Assembly: GCA_019243075.1 (NCBI GenBank)
Contig: JAFAUV010000002.1
Coordinates: forward strand, 1 to 11,766
Source: Bradyrhizobium sp.
GTDB taxonomy: Bacteria; Pseudomonadota; Alphaproteobacteria; Rhizobiales; Xanthobacteraceae
Length of the DNA: 11,766 bases
Direction of reading: 5' to 3'
Numbering within the stretch: the first letter of the stretch is position 1; the number at the start of each line of letters is the position of its first letter. This document shows, one piece after another, positions 1-6,553 of the stretch. Below the pieces are notes generated by a model. The model was not told the DNA's origin, ran no database searches, and saw only the letters and a program-made list of their open reading frames with translations. The translations under genes and the position numbers were made by a program.

Positions 1-14
1 CGCACCTCATCATT

Positions 15-47
15 GGCTCGCTGCTCGCGATTGCCAGCGAGCGAGCC
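15..47. repeat. Inverted repeat, GC-rich hairpin
   Basis: Arms GGCTCGCT (15-22) and AGCGAGCC (40-47) are perfectly complementary. Internal repeats of GCTCGC/GCGAGC allow shifted pairings, for example 16-22 with 36-42 or 23-28 with 37-42. No T-run follows, so it does not look like an intrinsic terminator. Its role is unknown; it could be the end of an upstream gene's region outside the window. Confidence 0.6.
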
Positions 48-50
48 GTC

Positions 51-70
51 CGCTTCCCCGCGCTTCCCCG
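51..70. repeat. Perfect tandem duplication of a 10-base unit
   Basis: CGCTTCCCCG occurs at 51-60 and again directly at 61-70. It lies between the two inverted repeats upstream of narK. It may be simple slippage. Confidence 0.8.
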
Positions 71-94
71 CTGGGCCGATCATCTTTTAATCAC

Positions 95-133
95 TTCGCT
101 CATTTCTTGTGCGGCGCACAAGAAATGAGCGAA
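95..133. repeat. Perfect 39-base palindrome upstream of narK
   Basis: The 19-base left arm (95-113, beginning TTCGCTCATT) is the exact reverse complement of the right arm (115-133, ending AATGAGCGAA) around one central G at 114. As RNA it would give a stem of about 18 pairs with a 3-base loop. Neither side has a T-run suited to an intrinsic terminator. Symmetry breaks at the next base on each side (C94/T134). The last 7 bases of the right arm (127-133) could instead pair with the downstream segment ending at 160, giving a mutually exclusive fold. It could be a cruciform, a protein-binding site, an RNA structure or a remnant of a miniature mobile element. Confidence 0.85.
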
Positions 134-160
134 TCGCAAATTTTGAATGCGAATCCGCTC
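127..160. repeat. Imperfect inverted repeat overlapping the 39-base palindrome
   Basis: GAGCGAATCGCA (127-138) and TGCGAATCCGCTC (148-160) are complementary apart from a one-base offset and one mismatch, with a 9-base AT-rich loop. It shares bases 127-133 with the right arm of the larger palindrome, so both structures cannot form at once. Confidence 0.45.
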
Positions 161-224
161 TGCAGAAAATTCAGGCACGATCACCAACCTATTATAAGAA
201 GGCGCTTTTTTCGTCTTGGTGGCT

Positions 225-239
225 TGGCATGAAGCTTGA
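225..239 (+). promoter_or_regulatory. Candidate sigma-54 (RpoN) promoter for narK operon
   Basis: TGGCAT-N5-TTGA resembles the sigma-54 consensus TGGCAC-N5-TTGC, with the GG pair at 226-227. The -12 element has GA where GC is expected, so the match is imperfect. It would place the transcript start near 250, leaving a leader of about 125 bases before the narK start. In B. diazoefficiens this operon is known to depend on NtrC and nitrogen limitation, which makes a sigma-54 site plausible. I did not find a clear NtrC enhancer pair upstream. Confidence 0.3.
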
Positions 240-375
240 ATAGGTCTTGTCGACGCCATCGACGCCGTCCTTTGAAACCCGATCATCCGCATTTTGTGAC
301 CGCCCGACTGGCCCTTCCCAGAGCGCGCCTCCATGCCCGCGACGGATATTGCCAGCGACTGAAAGGACCTCTTCC

Positions 376-1758
376 ATGAGCGAGCCAACCCCGACCTGGA
401 TTTCGGACTGGGATCCCGAGAATGAGAAGTTCTGGGAATCCAGGGGCAAGTTCATCGCCCGCCGCAACCTGATCTGGTCGATCGTCGCCGAGCATATCGG
501 GTTTTCGGTCTGGGCGATCTGGTCGATCGTGGCAACCAAGCTGCCGCAGGCCGGCTTCCACTACGCGACCGACCAATTGTTCGAACTGGTGGCGCTGCCG
601 GGCCTGATCGGCTCCCTGATGCGCTTTCCCTATACGTTCGCAGTGACGACCTTCGGCGGCCGCAACTGGACCATCTTCTCGGCCGGGGTGCTGTTCGTTC
701 CGACGCTGTGCCTGGCTTATTTCGTCAGTCACCCCGAGACGCCGTTCTGGCTGATGCTGCTGGTGGCGTCCTTTGCCGGGCTCGGCGGCGGCAACTTCGC
801 CTCCTCGATGGCCAACATCTCCTTCTTCTATCCCGACCGCATGAAGGGCTGGGCGCTCGGCCTCAACGCCGCCGGCGGCAATATCGGCGTCTCCACCGTG
901 CAGCTGCTGACCCCCATCCTGATGGGGGTCGGGCTGATCAACCTGTACCAGGCCACGCCGGTCGGCGGCGTCTATCTGCAGAATGCGGGCTTGATGTGGG
1001 TGCTGCCGATCGCGATCGCGGTGTTCGGCGCGGTGTTCTTCATGAACAATCTCACCAGCGCGAAGTCGTCGATCGCAAACCAGCTCGCCATCGTCAAGCG
1101 CAAGCACACCTGGATCATGGCCTACATCTATGTCGGGACCTTCGGCTCCTTCATCGGCTATTCCGCGGCGTTTCCGCTGCTGATCAAGACCCAGTTCCCG
1201 GCGATCACCATCACCATCGCCTTCCTTGGGCCGCTGGTCGGCTCGGTCGCGCGCCCGTTCGGCGGCCTGCTCGCCGACAAGATCGGCGGCGCCATCGTCA
1301 CCTTCTGGAATTTCATCGCGATGGCGGCGGCGACCATCGGCGTGCTCTACTTTGTCGGCATCAAGGACTTCACCGGCTTCCTGGCGAGCTTCCTGATCCT
1401 GTTCGCCACCACCGGCTTCGGCAACGGCTCGACCTACCGCATGATCCCCTCGATCTTCCGCGAGGAGAACCTGCGCAAGGCGCGCGGCAAGGGCGAGGCG
1501 GCGCGGGCGCTGGCGCTGAAGGCCGCTTCGATCGAATCGGGTGCGGCGGTCGGTTTCATCGGCGCGGTCGGCGCGGTCGGCGGCTTCCTGATCCCGCTCG
1601 GCTTCGGCAAGTCGATCGCGGTGACCGGCGGGCCGCAGCTTGCGCTGATCATCTATCTCGCCTTCTACGCGATCTGTCTCGCCATGACCTGGTGGTTCTA
1701 CCTGCGCAAGGGCCCGGAGACATCGGGCGCATCGAGCCTGGCCGAGGCGCGCGTCTGA
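376..1758 (+). CDS. narK: NarK-type nitrate/nitrite transporter (MFS, NNP family)
   Basis: A 460-residue inner-membrane protein of the major facilitator superfamily, nitrate/nitrite porter branch, that imports nitrate and can exchange it for nitrite. Visible hallmarks are the first NNP signature (residues about 135-153, GGGNFASSMANISFFYP), the second glycine-rich signature (about 347-358, GFGNGSTYRM), and two arginines, R83 and R293, at the positions that in E. coli NarK (R89, R305) bind the substrate. Twelve hydrophobic segments are expected for the family and the pattern fits. The ATG at 376 is preferred over upstream in-frame codons because AAAGGA (362-367) lies 8 bases ahead and the protein then starts at normal NarK length. 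It is the first gene of the nitrate operon; a palindromic repeat separates it from the haemoglobin gene. Family assignment is secure; direction of transport is inferred. Confidence 0.96.
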   Translation: MSEPTPTWISDWDPENEKFWESRGKFIARRNLIWSIVAEHIGFSVWAIWSIVATKLPQAGFHYATDQLFELVALPGLIGSLMRFPYTFAVTTFGGRNWTIFSAGVLFVPTLCLAYFVSHPETPFWLMLLVASFAGLGGGNFASSMANISFFYPDRMKGWALGLNAAGGNIGVSTVQLLTPILMGVGLINLYQATPVGGVYLQNAGLMWVLPIAIAVFGAVFFMNNLTSAKSSIANQLAIVKRKHTWIMAYIYVGTFGSFIGYSAAFPLLIKTQFPAITITIAFLGPLVGSVARPFGGLLADKIGGAIVTFWNFIAMAAATIGVLYFVGIKDFTGFLASFLILFATTGFGNGSTYRMIPSIFREENLRKARGKGEAARALALKAASIESGAAVGFIGAVGAVGGFLIPLGFGKSIAVTGGPQLALIIYLAFYAICLAMTWWFYLRKGPETSGASSLAEARV

Positions 1759-1771
1759 CGTCTTTGCGCTC

Positions 1772-1900
1772 TCGTCATTGCCGGGCTCGACCCGGCAGTC
1801 CATCGAAAGCGCAGAGACTCTTTTTTGCGATGGATGCGCGGGCCTGCGCCTCGCCGAAAAGGCTTGGGCCCCGCAGGCGGGTCAAGCCCGCGCATGACGA
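1772..1900. repeat. Dispersed palindromic (REP-like) intergenic element, 129 bases
   Basis: The element has perfect 7-base terminal inverted repeats, TCGTCAT (1772-1778) and ATGACGA (1894-1900). Inside the left end is a hairpin with arms TGCCGGG (1779-1785) and CCCGGCA (1791-1797). A second, wider hairpin has arms TGCGCGGGC (1835-1843) and GCCCGCGCA (1886-1894). The wording (GTCATTGCCGGGCTCGACC) matches the style of repeats scattered through Bradyrhizobium and related genomes. It fills almost the whole 163-base gap between narK and bjgb, so it will be transcribed within the operon and may affect transcript stability or the relative level of narK and the downstream genes. Confidence 0.8.
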
Positions 1901-1921
1901 AGTGGAAAGGAGCTGACAGAC

Positions 1922-2347
1922 ATGACACCGGACCAGATCAAGCTCGTTCAGCAAAGTTTCGCCAAGGTCGCGCCGATCTCGGAGCAGGCGGCGGTGCTGT
2001 TCTACGACCGCCTGTTCGAGATCGCGCCCGCCGTCAGAGCGATGTTCCCCGACGACATGGGCGAGCAGCGCCGCAAGCTGATGGCGACCTTGGCCATCGT
2101 GGTGAACGGGCTTTCCAATCTCGAATCGGTGCTGCCGGCCGCCGCGGCATTGGCGACGCGTCATGTCGATTACGGCGCCAAGGCCGAGCACTACCCCGTC
2201 GTCGGCTCTGCGTTGCTCTGGACGCTGGAGAGGGGCCTCGGTGCCGACTGGACCCCAGATGTCGCCGATGCCTGGAGTGCGGCCTATGCCACGCTTTCCG
2301 GCTTCATGATCACGCAGGCCTATGGCCGGCCTGAGGCCGCCGAGTGA
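1922..2347 (+). CDS. bjgb: Single-domain bacterial haemoglobin (Bjgb-like)
   Basis: A 141-residue cytoplasmic globin of the Vitreoscilla haemoglobin/flavohaemoglobin type without the reductase domain; the family converts nitric oxide to nitrate or otherwise detoxifies it. Alignment by eye to Vitreoscilla haemoglobin places the proximal haem ligand at H81 (motif ATRH), CD1 Phe at F42, B10 Tyr at Y28, E7 Gln at Q49 and the conserved YPVVG segment at 91-95. The C-terminal Glu that usually completes the His-Tyr-Glu set of flavohaemoglobins appears to be Ala (A133), which is unusual if the alignment holds. AAAGGAG (1906-1912) lies 9 bases before the ATG. Its stop is 6 bases before flp, pointing to co-transcription and a flavoprotein partner supplied in trans. 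The symbol follows the known Bradyrhizobium operon; the exact in vivo reaction is inferred from that homologue. Confidence 0.92.
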   Translation: MTPDQIKLVQQSFAKVAPISEQAAVLFYDRLFEIAPAVRAMFPDDMGEQRRKLMATLAIVVNGLSNLESVLPAAAALATRHVDYGAKAEHYPVVGSALLWTLERGLGADWTPDVADAWSAAYATLSGFMITQAYGRPEAAE

Positions 2348-2353
2348 GGGCCC

Positions 2354-3571
2354 GTGAGTGAGCCGCTGGTCATCGTCGGCAACGGAATGGCGGCGGCGCG
2401 CCTCGTCGACGAGCTCGTCAAAACCTCGCTTGGCCGCTACGCCATTGCCGTGATCGGCGAGGAGCCGCGGCTGGCCTACAACCGCGTGCTGCTCTCCTCG
2501 GTGCTCGCGGGCGAGATCGCTTCGCCTGATATCGAGCTGAAGCCGGCCCATTGGTGGCGCGACCGCGGGGTCACCCTGAAATATGGCTGCCGCGCCACCG
2601 AAATCGATGTCGGCCGCAATGAGCTGAAGATCGCCGGGGATGAGAGCATCGAGTTCTCGCGGCTGGTGCTCGCGACCGGCTCGACGCCGCTGCGACTCAA
2701 TGTGCCCGGCGCCGAGCTTTCCGGCGTTCACACCTTCCGCGACAGCCGCGACGTCGATCTTTTGCTGTCGCTCGCGGCGCGCAGGAGGCCGGTCGTGGTG
2801 GTCGGCGGCGGCTTGCTCGGTCTGGAGGCCGCTTACGGCCTCGCCAAGGCCGGCACGCCGGTGACGCTGTTGCACCTGATGGACCGGTTGATGGAGCGTC
2901 AGCTCGACGCGCCGGCCGCTGACTTGTTGAAGACCTTGGTCGAGCGCAAGGGCATCAAGGTCCTGCTCAACGCCAATACCGCGCGCATCTATGGCCAACG
3001 CCATGTCGAAGGCGTCGAGCTTGCCGACGGAAGGAAGATCGAAGCGGATGCCGTGGTGTTCGCGGCCGGCATCCGGCCGAACATCGCGCTGGCCAGGGAA
3101 GCGGGCATCGCCGTCAACCGCGGCGTGGTCGTCGACGATCATCTGCAGACCTCGGCCTCGAACATCTTCGCGCTCGGCGAATGCGCCGAGCATCGCGGCA
3201 TCTGCTACGGCCTGGTCGAGCCGGCCTATGAACAGGCGAATGTGCTGGCGCGGCATCTGGCCGCGCGCGAGGCGGCCTATCAGGGCAGCGTGGTCGCGAC
3301 CAATCTCAAGGTGTCCGGTGTCAGCGTGTTCTCGGCCGGCGATTTCATGGGCGCCGAGGGCAGCGAGAGCATCCTGCTCAGCGACCTCAAGCGCGGCGCC
3401 TACAAGAAGCTCGTGATCGCGGACGGCAAGCTGGTCGGCGCGGTGCTGATCGGCGAGACCGCGGACGCGCTCTGGTATCTCGAAATGATCCGCAACCGAA
3501 GGCCGGTCGCAAGCATCCGCAAGGACATGATGTTCGGCCGCTCGCTCACGCAGGCCGCAAAGGCGGCATGA
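2354..3571 (+). CDS. flp: FAD-dependent NAD(P)H oxidoreductase (Flp, NirB N-terminal-like)
   Basis: A 405-residue flavoprotein of the pyridine-nucleotide-disulphide reductase fold, closest in style to the N-terminal part of NirB-type nitrite reductases. It shows an N-terminal FAD-binding motif (VIVGNGMAAARL, residues 6-17), the central LATGST (106-111), an NAD(P)H-binding GGGLLG (151-156) and the second FAD motif around TSASNIFALGE (267-277). It stops after the small C-terminal domain and has no sirohaem or iron-sulphur region, so it is an electron donor and not a nitrite reductase. The start is GTG at 2354, only 6 bases after bjgb; GAGGG (2346-2350 region) overlaps the bjgb stop. In B. diazoefficiens Flp is required for nitrate-dependent growth, consistent with passing NAD(P)H electrons to NasC and perhaps to the haemoglobin. 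The exact acceptor is inferred. Confidence 0.93.
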   Translation: MSEPLVIVGNGMAAARLVDELVKTSLGRYAIAVIGEEPRLAYNRVLLSSVLAGEIASPDIELKPAHWWRDRGVTLKYGCRATEIDVGRNELKIAGDESIEFSRLVLATGSTPLRLNVPGAELSGVHTFRDSRDVDLLLSLAARRRPVVVVGGGLLGLEAAYGLAKAGTPVTLLHLMDRLMERQLDAPAADLLKTLVERKGIKVLLNANTARIYGQRHVEGVELADGRKIEADAVVFAAGIRPNIALAREAGIAVNRGVVVDDHLQTSASNIFALGECAEHRGICYGLVEPAYEQANVLARHLAAREAAYQGSVVATNLKVSGVSVFSAGDFMGAEGSESILLSDLKRGAYKKLVIADGKLVGAVLIGETADALWYLEMIRNRRPVASIRKDMMFGRSLTQAAKAA

Positions 3572-3578
3572 AACGCCG

Positions 3579-6278
3579 ATGACGTCCGTCGATCCAACGC
3601 TCCGCGCCACCCGCACGACATGCCCCTATTGCGGCGTCGGCTGCGGCGTGCTGGCGACGCCCGATGGCAGCGGCGGGGCGGCGATCTCGGGCGATGGCGA
3701 ACATCCCGCCAATTTCGGCCGGCTCTGCTCGAAGGGATCGGCGCTCGGCGAGACCGTCGCGCTCGAAGGGCGGCTGCTCTATCCGATGATCCGCTGCAGG
3801 GGCTTGCTGGAGCGGGTCGCCTGGAGCGATGCGCTCGACCATGTCGCGCATCGCTTGAAGCACATCATCGCGCGCGATGGCGCCGACGCGGTCGCGTTCT
3901 ATCTCTCCGGCCAGATGCTGACGGAAGACTATTACGTCGCCAACAAGCTGATGAAGGGCTTTATCGGCTCGGCCAATGTCGACACCAATTCGCGGCTCTG
4001 CATGGCGTCTTCAGTCGCCGGCCATCGCCGCGCCTTCGGCGCCGACACCGTGCCAGGCTGCTATGAGGATCTCGACGAGGCGGACCTGCTGGTCCTGGTC
4101 GGCTCCAATGCCGCCTGGTGCCATCCCGTCCTGTTCCAGCGCATGCTCGCCAACAGGCAGAAGCGCGGTGCGCGCCTGGTCGTGATCGATCCGCGGCGCA
4201 CCGACACCGCCGAAGACGCCGAGCTGTTCCTGGGGTTGAAGCCCGGTACCGACACCGCGCTGTTCTCCGGCCTGCTGGTGCATCTCGCCGACAACGGCGC
4301 GCTCGATGCCGACTACATCGCGCAGCACACGGCGGGCTTCGAGGAGGCGCTGGCGCGGGCGCGGCAGATCGCGGGTGGCGCCGCGGCCACTGCGCTTGCG
4401 ACCGGCCTCTCCGAATCCGATGTCGCCGGCTTCTTCAAGATGTTCCGCGAGACCGAGCGCGTGGTCACGCTCTATTCGCAAGGGGTGAACCAGTCGGCGC
4501 AGGGCACCGACAAGGTCAACGCCATCCTCAATTGCCATCTCGCCACCGGCCGCATCGGCAAGGTCGGCGCTTCACCCTTCTCGCTGACCGGCCAGCCCAA
4601 CGCGATGGGCGGCCGCGAGGTCGGCGGGCTCGCCAACCAGTTGGCCGCGCATATGGGCTTCACGCCGCCGGACATCGACCGCGTTCGCCGCTTCTGGAAG
4701 GCGCCGCGCATCGCCACCCATGAGGGGCTGAAGGCGGTTCAGATGTTCGAGGCAATCGCGCGCGGCGAGATCAAGGCGCTGTGGGTGATCGGCACCAATC
4801 CGGCGGTGTCGCTGCCGGACGCCGACCTCGCGCGCGAGGCGATGAAGAAGCTCGAGCTCTTTGTCGTCTCGGAAAATGTCCGCTCCAACGACACCGTCGA
4901 AGCCGGGCCGCATGTGCTGCTTCCGGCGCTCGCCTGGGGCGAAAAATCCGGCACCATAACCAATTCGGAACGCCGCATTTCTCGTCAACGTTGCTTCCTG
5001 CCGGCGCCGGGCGAAGCCCGTCCCGACTGGTGGATATTGAGCGAAGTCGCAAAACGCCTCGGCTTCGCCGCCGCCTTCAACTACAAATCCGATGCCGACG
5101 TGTTCCGCGAGCACGCGGCGCTGTCGGCCTTCGAAAACAACGGCAGCCGCGATTTCGACATCGGTGCGCTGACCTCGCTCTCGGATGACGACTTCGACGG
5201 GCTGAGGCCAGTGCAATGGCCGCTTCGCGAAGATGCCGAGCCGCAGGCGCGCTTCTTCGCGGAGGGAAACTTCTACGCCAACGACGGCAAGGCCCGTTTC
5301 GTCGCACCCGAGATTCCGGCGCTGAAGAGCGCGACCAGCGCGGGCAGGCCGCTGCGGCTCAACACCGGCCGCATCCGCGACCAGTGGCACACCATGACCC
5401 GCAGCGGCCTGTCGCCCCGGCTGGGCGCGCATCTGCCCGAGCCCTTTGTCGAGATCCACCCGGATGACGCCAACAGATATGGCGTCGTCGACGACAGTTT
5501 TGCGCGCGTCACCACCGATTACGGCCAGTGCATCCTCAAGGTCGTGGTCAGCCCGCGTCAGCAGCGCGGCATGCTGTTTGCGCCGATCCATTGGAGCGCC
5601 GCGAATTCCTCCGCCGCGCGCGTCGGCGCGCTGGTCGCGCCATTCACCGATCCCTATTCCGGCCAGCCCGAGAGCAAGGTGACGCCGGCCTCGATCGCGC
5701 CTTACGAATATGTCTTCCGCGGCTTCGCGCTGTCGCGCCAGCACCTCGCTCTGCCGCAGAACCTGTGGTGGGCGAGGGCGGCGATCGTGGGCGGCTACGC
5801 CTATCTCTTCGCCGACAACGCCGACCTTGCGCGCTGGGGCAATTGGCTGCGCTCATGCTCGGGCGATGATGTTGCCGAATACAAGGATTTTGGCGGCGGC
5901 GTCTACCGCGCCGCGGCCTTCGCCGGCGACCGCATCGAGACCTGCCTGTTCGTCGGCCCGGCGCATGATGCCGGCGATTGGGATGTGGTGAAGAGCCTGT
6001 TTGCGGCCGAGCGTCTCGGCGACGACCAGCGCCGCCTGCTATTGTCCGGCCGCTCGACCGAAGGGGTCGCCAGCACCGGCCCCGTGGTCTGCGCCTGTTT
6101 CGGCGTCGGCCGTGCCAGCATTTGCGACGCGATCGCGTCGGGCGCACGCACCGCCGCCGAACTCGGCACCAAGCTCAAGGCCGGCACCAATTGCGGCTCC
6201 TGCATTCCCGAATTGAAGCGGCTGATCGCGCAAACGGCCGAAAGCGCCGCTGTGGCGCCGCTCGCCGCCGCGAACTAG
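3579..6278 (+). CDS. nasC: Assimilatory nitrate reductase, catalytic subunit (Mo-bis-MGD)
   Basis: An 899-residue cytoplasmic molybdoenzyme reducing nitrate to nitrite. The N-terminus binds a [4Fe-4S] cluster through C15-x2-C18-x3-C22-x27-C50. The molybdopterin domain follows, with C141 in TNSRLCMASS as the probable Mo ligand. The dinucleotide-binding domain (about 588-700) carries the typical NTGRIRDQWHTMTR segment. A C-terminal BFD-like domain has C838-x-C840-x31-C872-x2-C875, which should bind a [2Fe-2S] cluster as in Klebsiella NasA. There is no signal peptide, which separates it from periplasmic NapA. The ATG lies 7 bases after the flp stop with no strong ribosome site, and a small GGCG/CGCC inverted repeat spans the junction, so translational coupling to flp is likely. 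It is the last gene of the operon; no clear intrinsic terminator follows (only a GATGC/GCATC hairpin at 6281-6295 without a T-run). Confidence 0.96.
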   Translation: MTSVDPTLRATRTTCPYCGVGCGVLATPDGSGGAAISGDGEHPANFGRLCSKGSALGETVALEGRLLYPMIRCRGLLERVAWSDALDHVAHRLKHIIARDGADAVAFYLSGQMLTEDYYVANKLMKGFIGSANVDTNSRLCMASSVAGHRRAFGADTVPGCYEDLDEADLLVLVGSNAAWCHPVLFQRMLANRQKRGARLVVIDPRRTDTAEDAELFLGLKPGTDTALFSGLLVHLADNGALDADYIAQHTAGFEEALARARQIAGGAAATALATGLSESDVAGFFKMFRETERVVTLYSQGVNQSAQGTDKVNAILNCHLATGRIGKVGASPFSLTGQPNAMGGREVGGLANQLAAHMGFTPPDIDRVRRFWKAPRIATHEGLKAVQMFEAIARGEIKALWVIGTNPAVSLPDADLAREAMKKLELFVVSENVRSNDTVEAGPHVLLPALAWGEKSGTITNSERRISRQRCFLPAPGEARPDWWILSEVAKRLGFAAAFNYKSDADVFREHAALSAFENNGSRDFDIGALTSLSDDDFDGLRPVQWPLREDAEPQARFFAEGNFYANDGKARFVAPEIPALKSATSAGRPLRLNTGRIRDQWHTMTRSGLSPRLGAHLPEPFVEIHPDDANRYGVVDDSFARVTTDYGQCILKVVVSPRQQRGMLFAPIHWSAANSSAARVGALVAPFTDPYSGQPESKVTPASIAPYEYVFRGFALSRQHLALPQNLWWARAAIVGGYAYLFADNADLARWGNWLRSCSGDDVAEYKDFGGGVYRAAAFAGDRIETCLFVGPAHDAGDWDVVKSLFAAERLGDDQRRLLLSGRSTEGVASTGPVVCACFGVGRASICDAIASGARTAAELGTKLKAGTNCGSCIPELKRLIAQTAESAAVAPLAAAN

Positions 6279-6346
6279 CGGATGCTTGCCGCATCGTGCA
6301 CCGGCATCTGTCGACAATGAGGGCTAGGCAAGGAGGCTGATCGCCG

Positions 6347-6553
6347 CTATGCGGGCTTGAGGCGGGGGCAGGTGGTCAGCAGCAGCAGAAACAGCGCCCG
6401 CCCGCTGTGATATCGCGCGGCCGCACGCGACTTCTCGCGGCCCGCCATCACCACCTTGCCGCGGCGGTCGCGAACAGACCAATCCCAGCGCAGTCGCTTC
6501 TGCACAATGGCGATCTCGAACAGGTTTCTGTCCAATTGAGCGTGGATGGTCAT
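6347..6553 (-). CDS. Small protein of unknown function, 68 residues
   Basis: A 68-residue ORF running towards nasC (convergent). Its codons end mostly in G or C, as in the real genes here, and its product has a well-mixed composition with a hydrophobic run near the C-terminus (ALFLLLLTT) and a basic, Arg-rich middle (DRRGKVVMAGREKSRAAARY). It begins MTIHAQLDRNLFEIAIVQKR. I do not recognise a named family; the look is of a short protein conserved in related rhizobia, but that is inference. A longer overlapping frame (6324-6560) is less coding-like. Upstream on the minus strand only a weak GGGGTG can be seen as ribosome site. No function is assigned. Confidence 0.6.
   Translation of the reverse strand: MTIHAQLDRNLFEIAIVQKRLRWDWSVRDRRGKVVMAGREKSRAAARYHSGRALFLLLLTTCPRLKPA

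Larger units (their letters stand above)
1..375. other. Non-coding upstream region of the nitrate operon
   Basis: I see no supported gene here. The reading frame of narK stays open back to about 247, but those codons lack a good ribosome site and do not resemble the NarK N-terminus. The stretch holds an inverted repeat (15-47), a 10-base tandem repeat (51-70), a perfect 39-base palindrome (95-133) overlapped by a second imperfect inverted repeat (127-160), and a sigma-54-like site (225-239). Nitrate-assimilation operons of this type are often controlled by NtrC/sigma-54 and by NasS-NasT antitermination in the leader RNA. I looked for the paired hexaloop hairpins that NasT-type (ANTAR) proteins bind between about 250 and 375 and found no clear pair. 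Confidence 0.6.

Noticed and set aside
201..216. T-run at 206-211 as a terminator or antiterminator target
   Set aside because: The preceding bases form only a three-pair AAG/CTT stem, too weak to support the call.
247..375. Upstream extension of narK to a TTG at 247
   Set aside because: The extra 43 residues do not resemble NarK N-termini, while ATG 376 has a well-placed ribosome site.
250..375. NasT (ANTAR) dual-hexaloop leader structure
   Set aside because: Expected from the biology of this operon, but I could not find two convincing stems with six-base loops having A at position 1 and G at position 4.
283..1803. Long minus-strand open frame (506 codons) opposite narK
   Set aside because: It is antisense to an unmistakable NarK and is Arg/Asp/Gly/Ala-rich, as expected of a GC-rich shadow frame.
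1775..3616. Long minus-strand open frame (613 codons) opposite the globin and flavoprotein genes
   Set aside because: It spans two genes and an intergenic repeat and has shadow-like composition (many Arg, His, Asp) with no motif.
4572..5744. Minus-strand open frame (390 codons) opposite nasC
   Set aside because: Antisense to conserved nitrate-reductase motifs; no recognisable domain.
6281..6295. Hairpin GATGC/GCATC after nasC as an intrinsic terminator
   Set aside because: Only five pairs and no following T-run.
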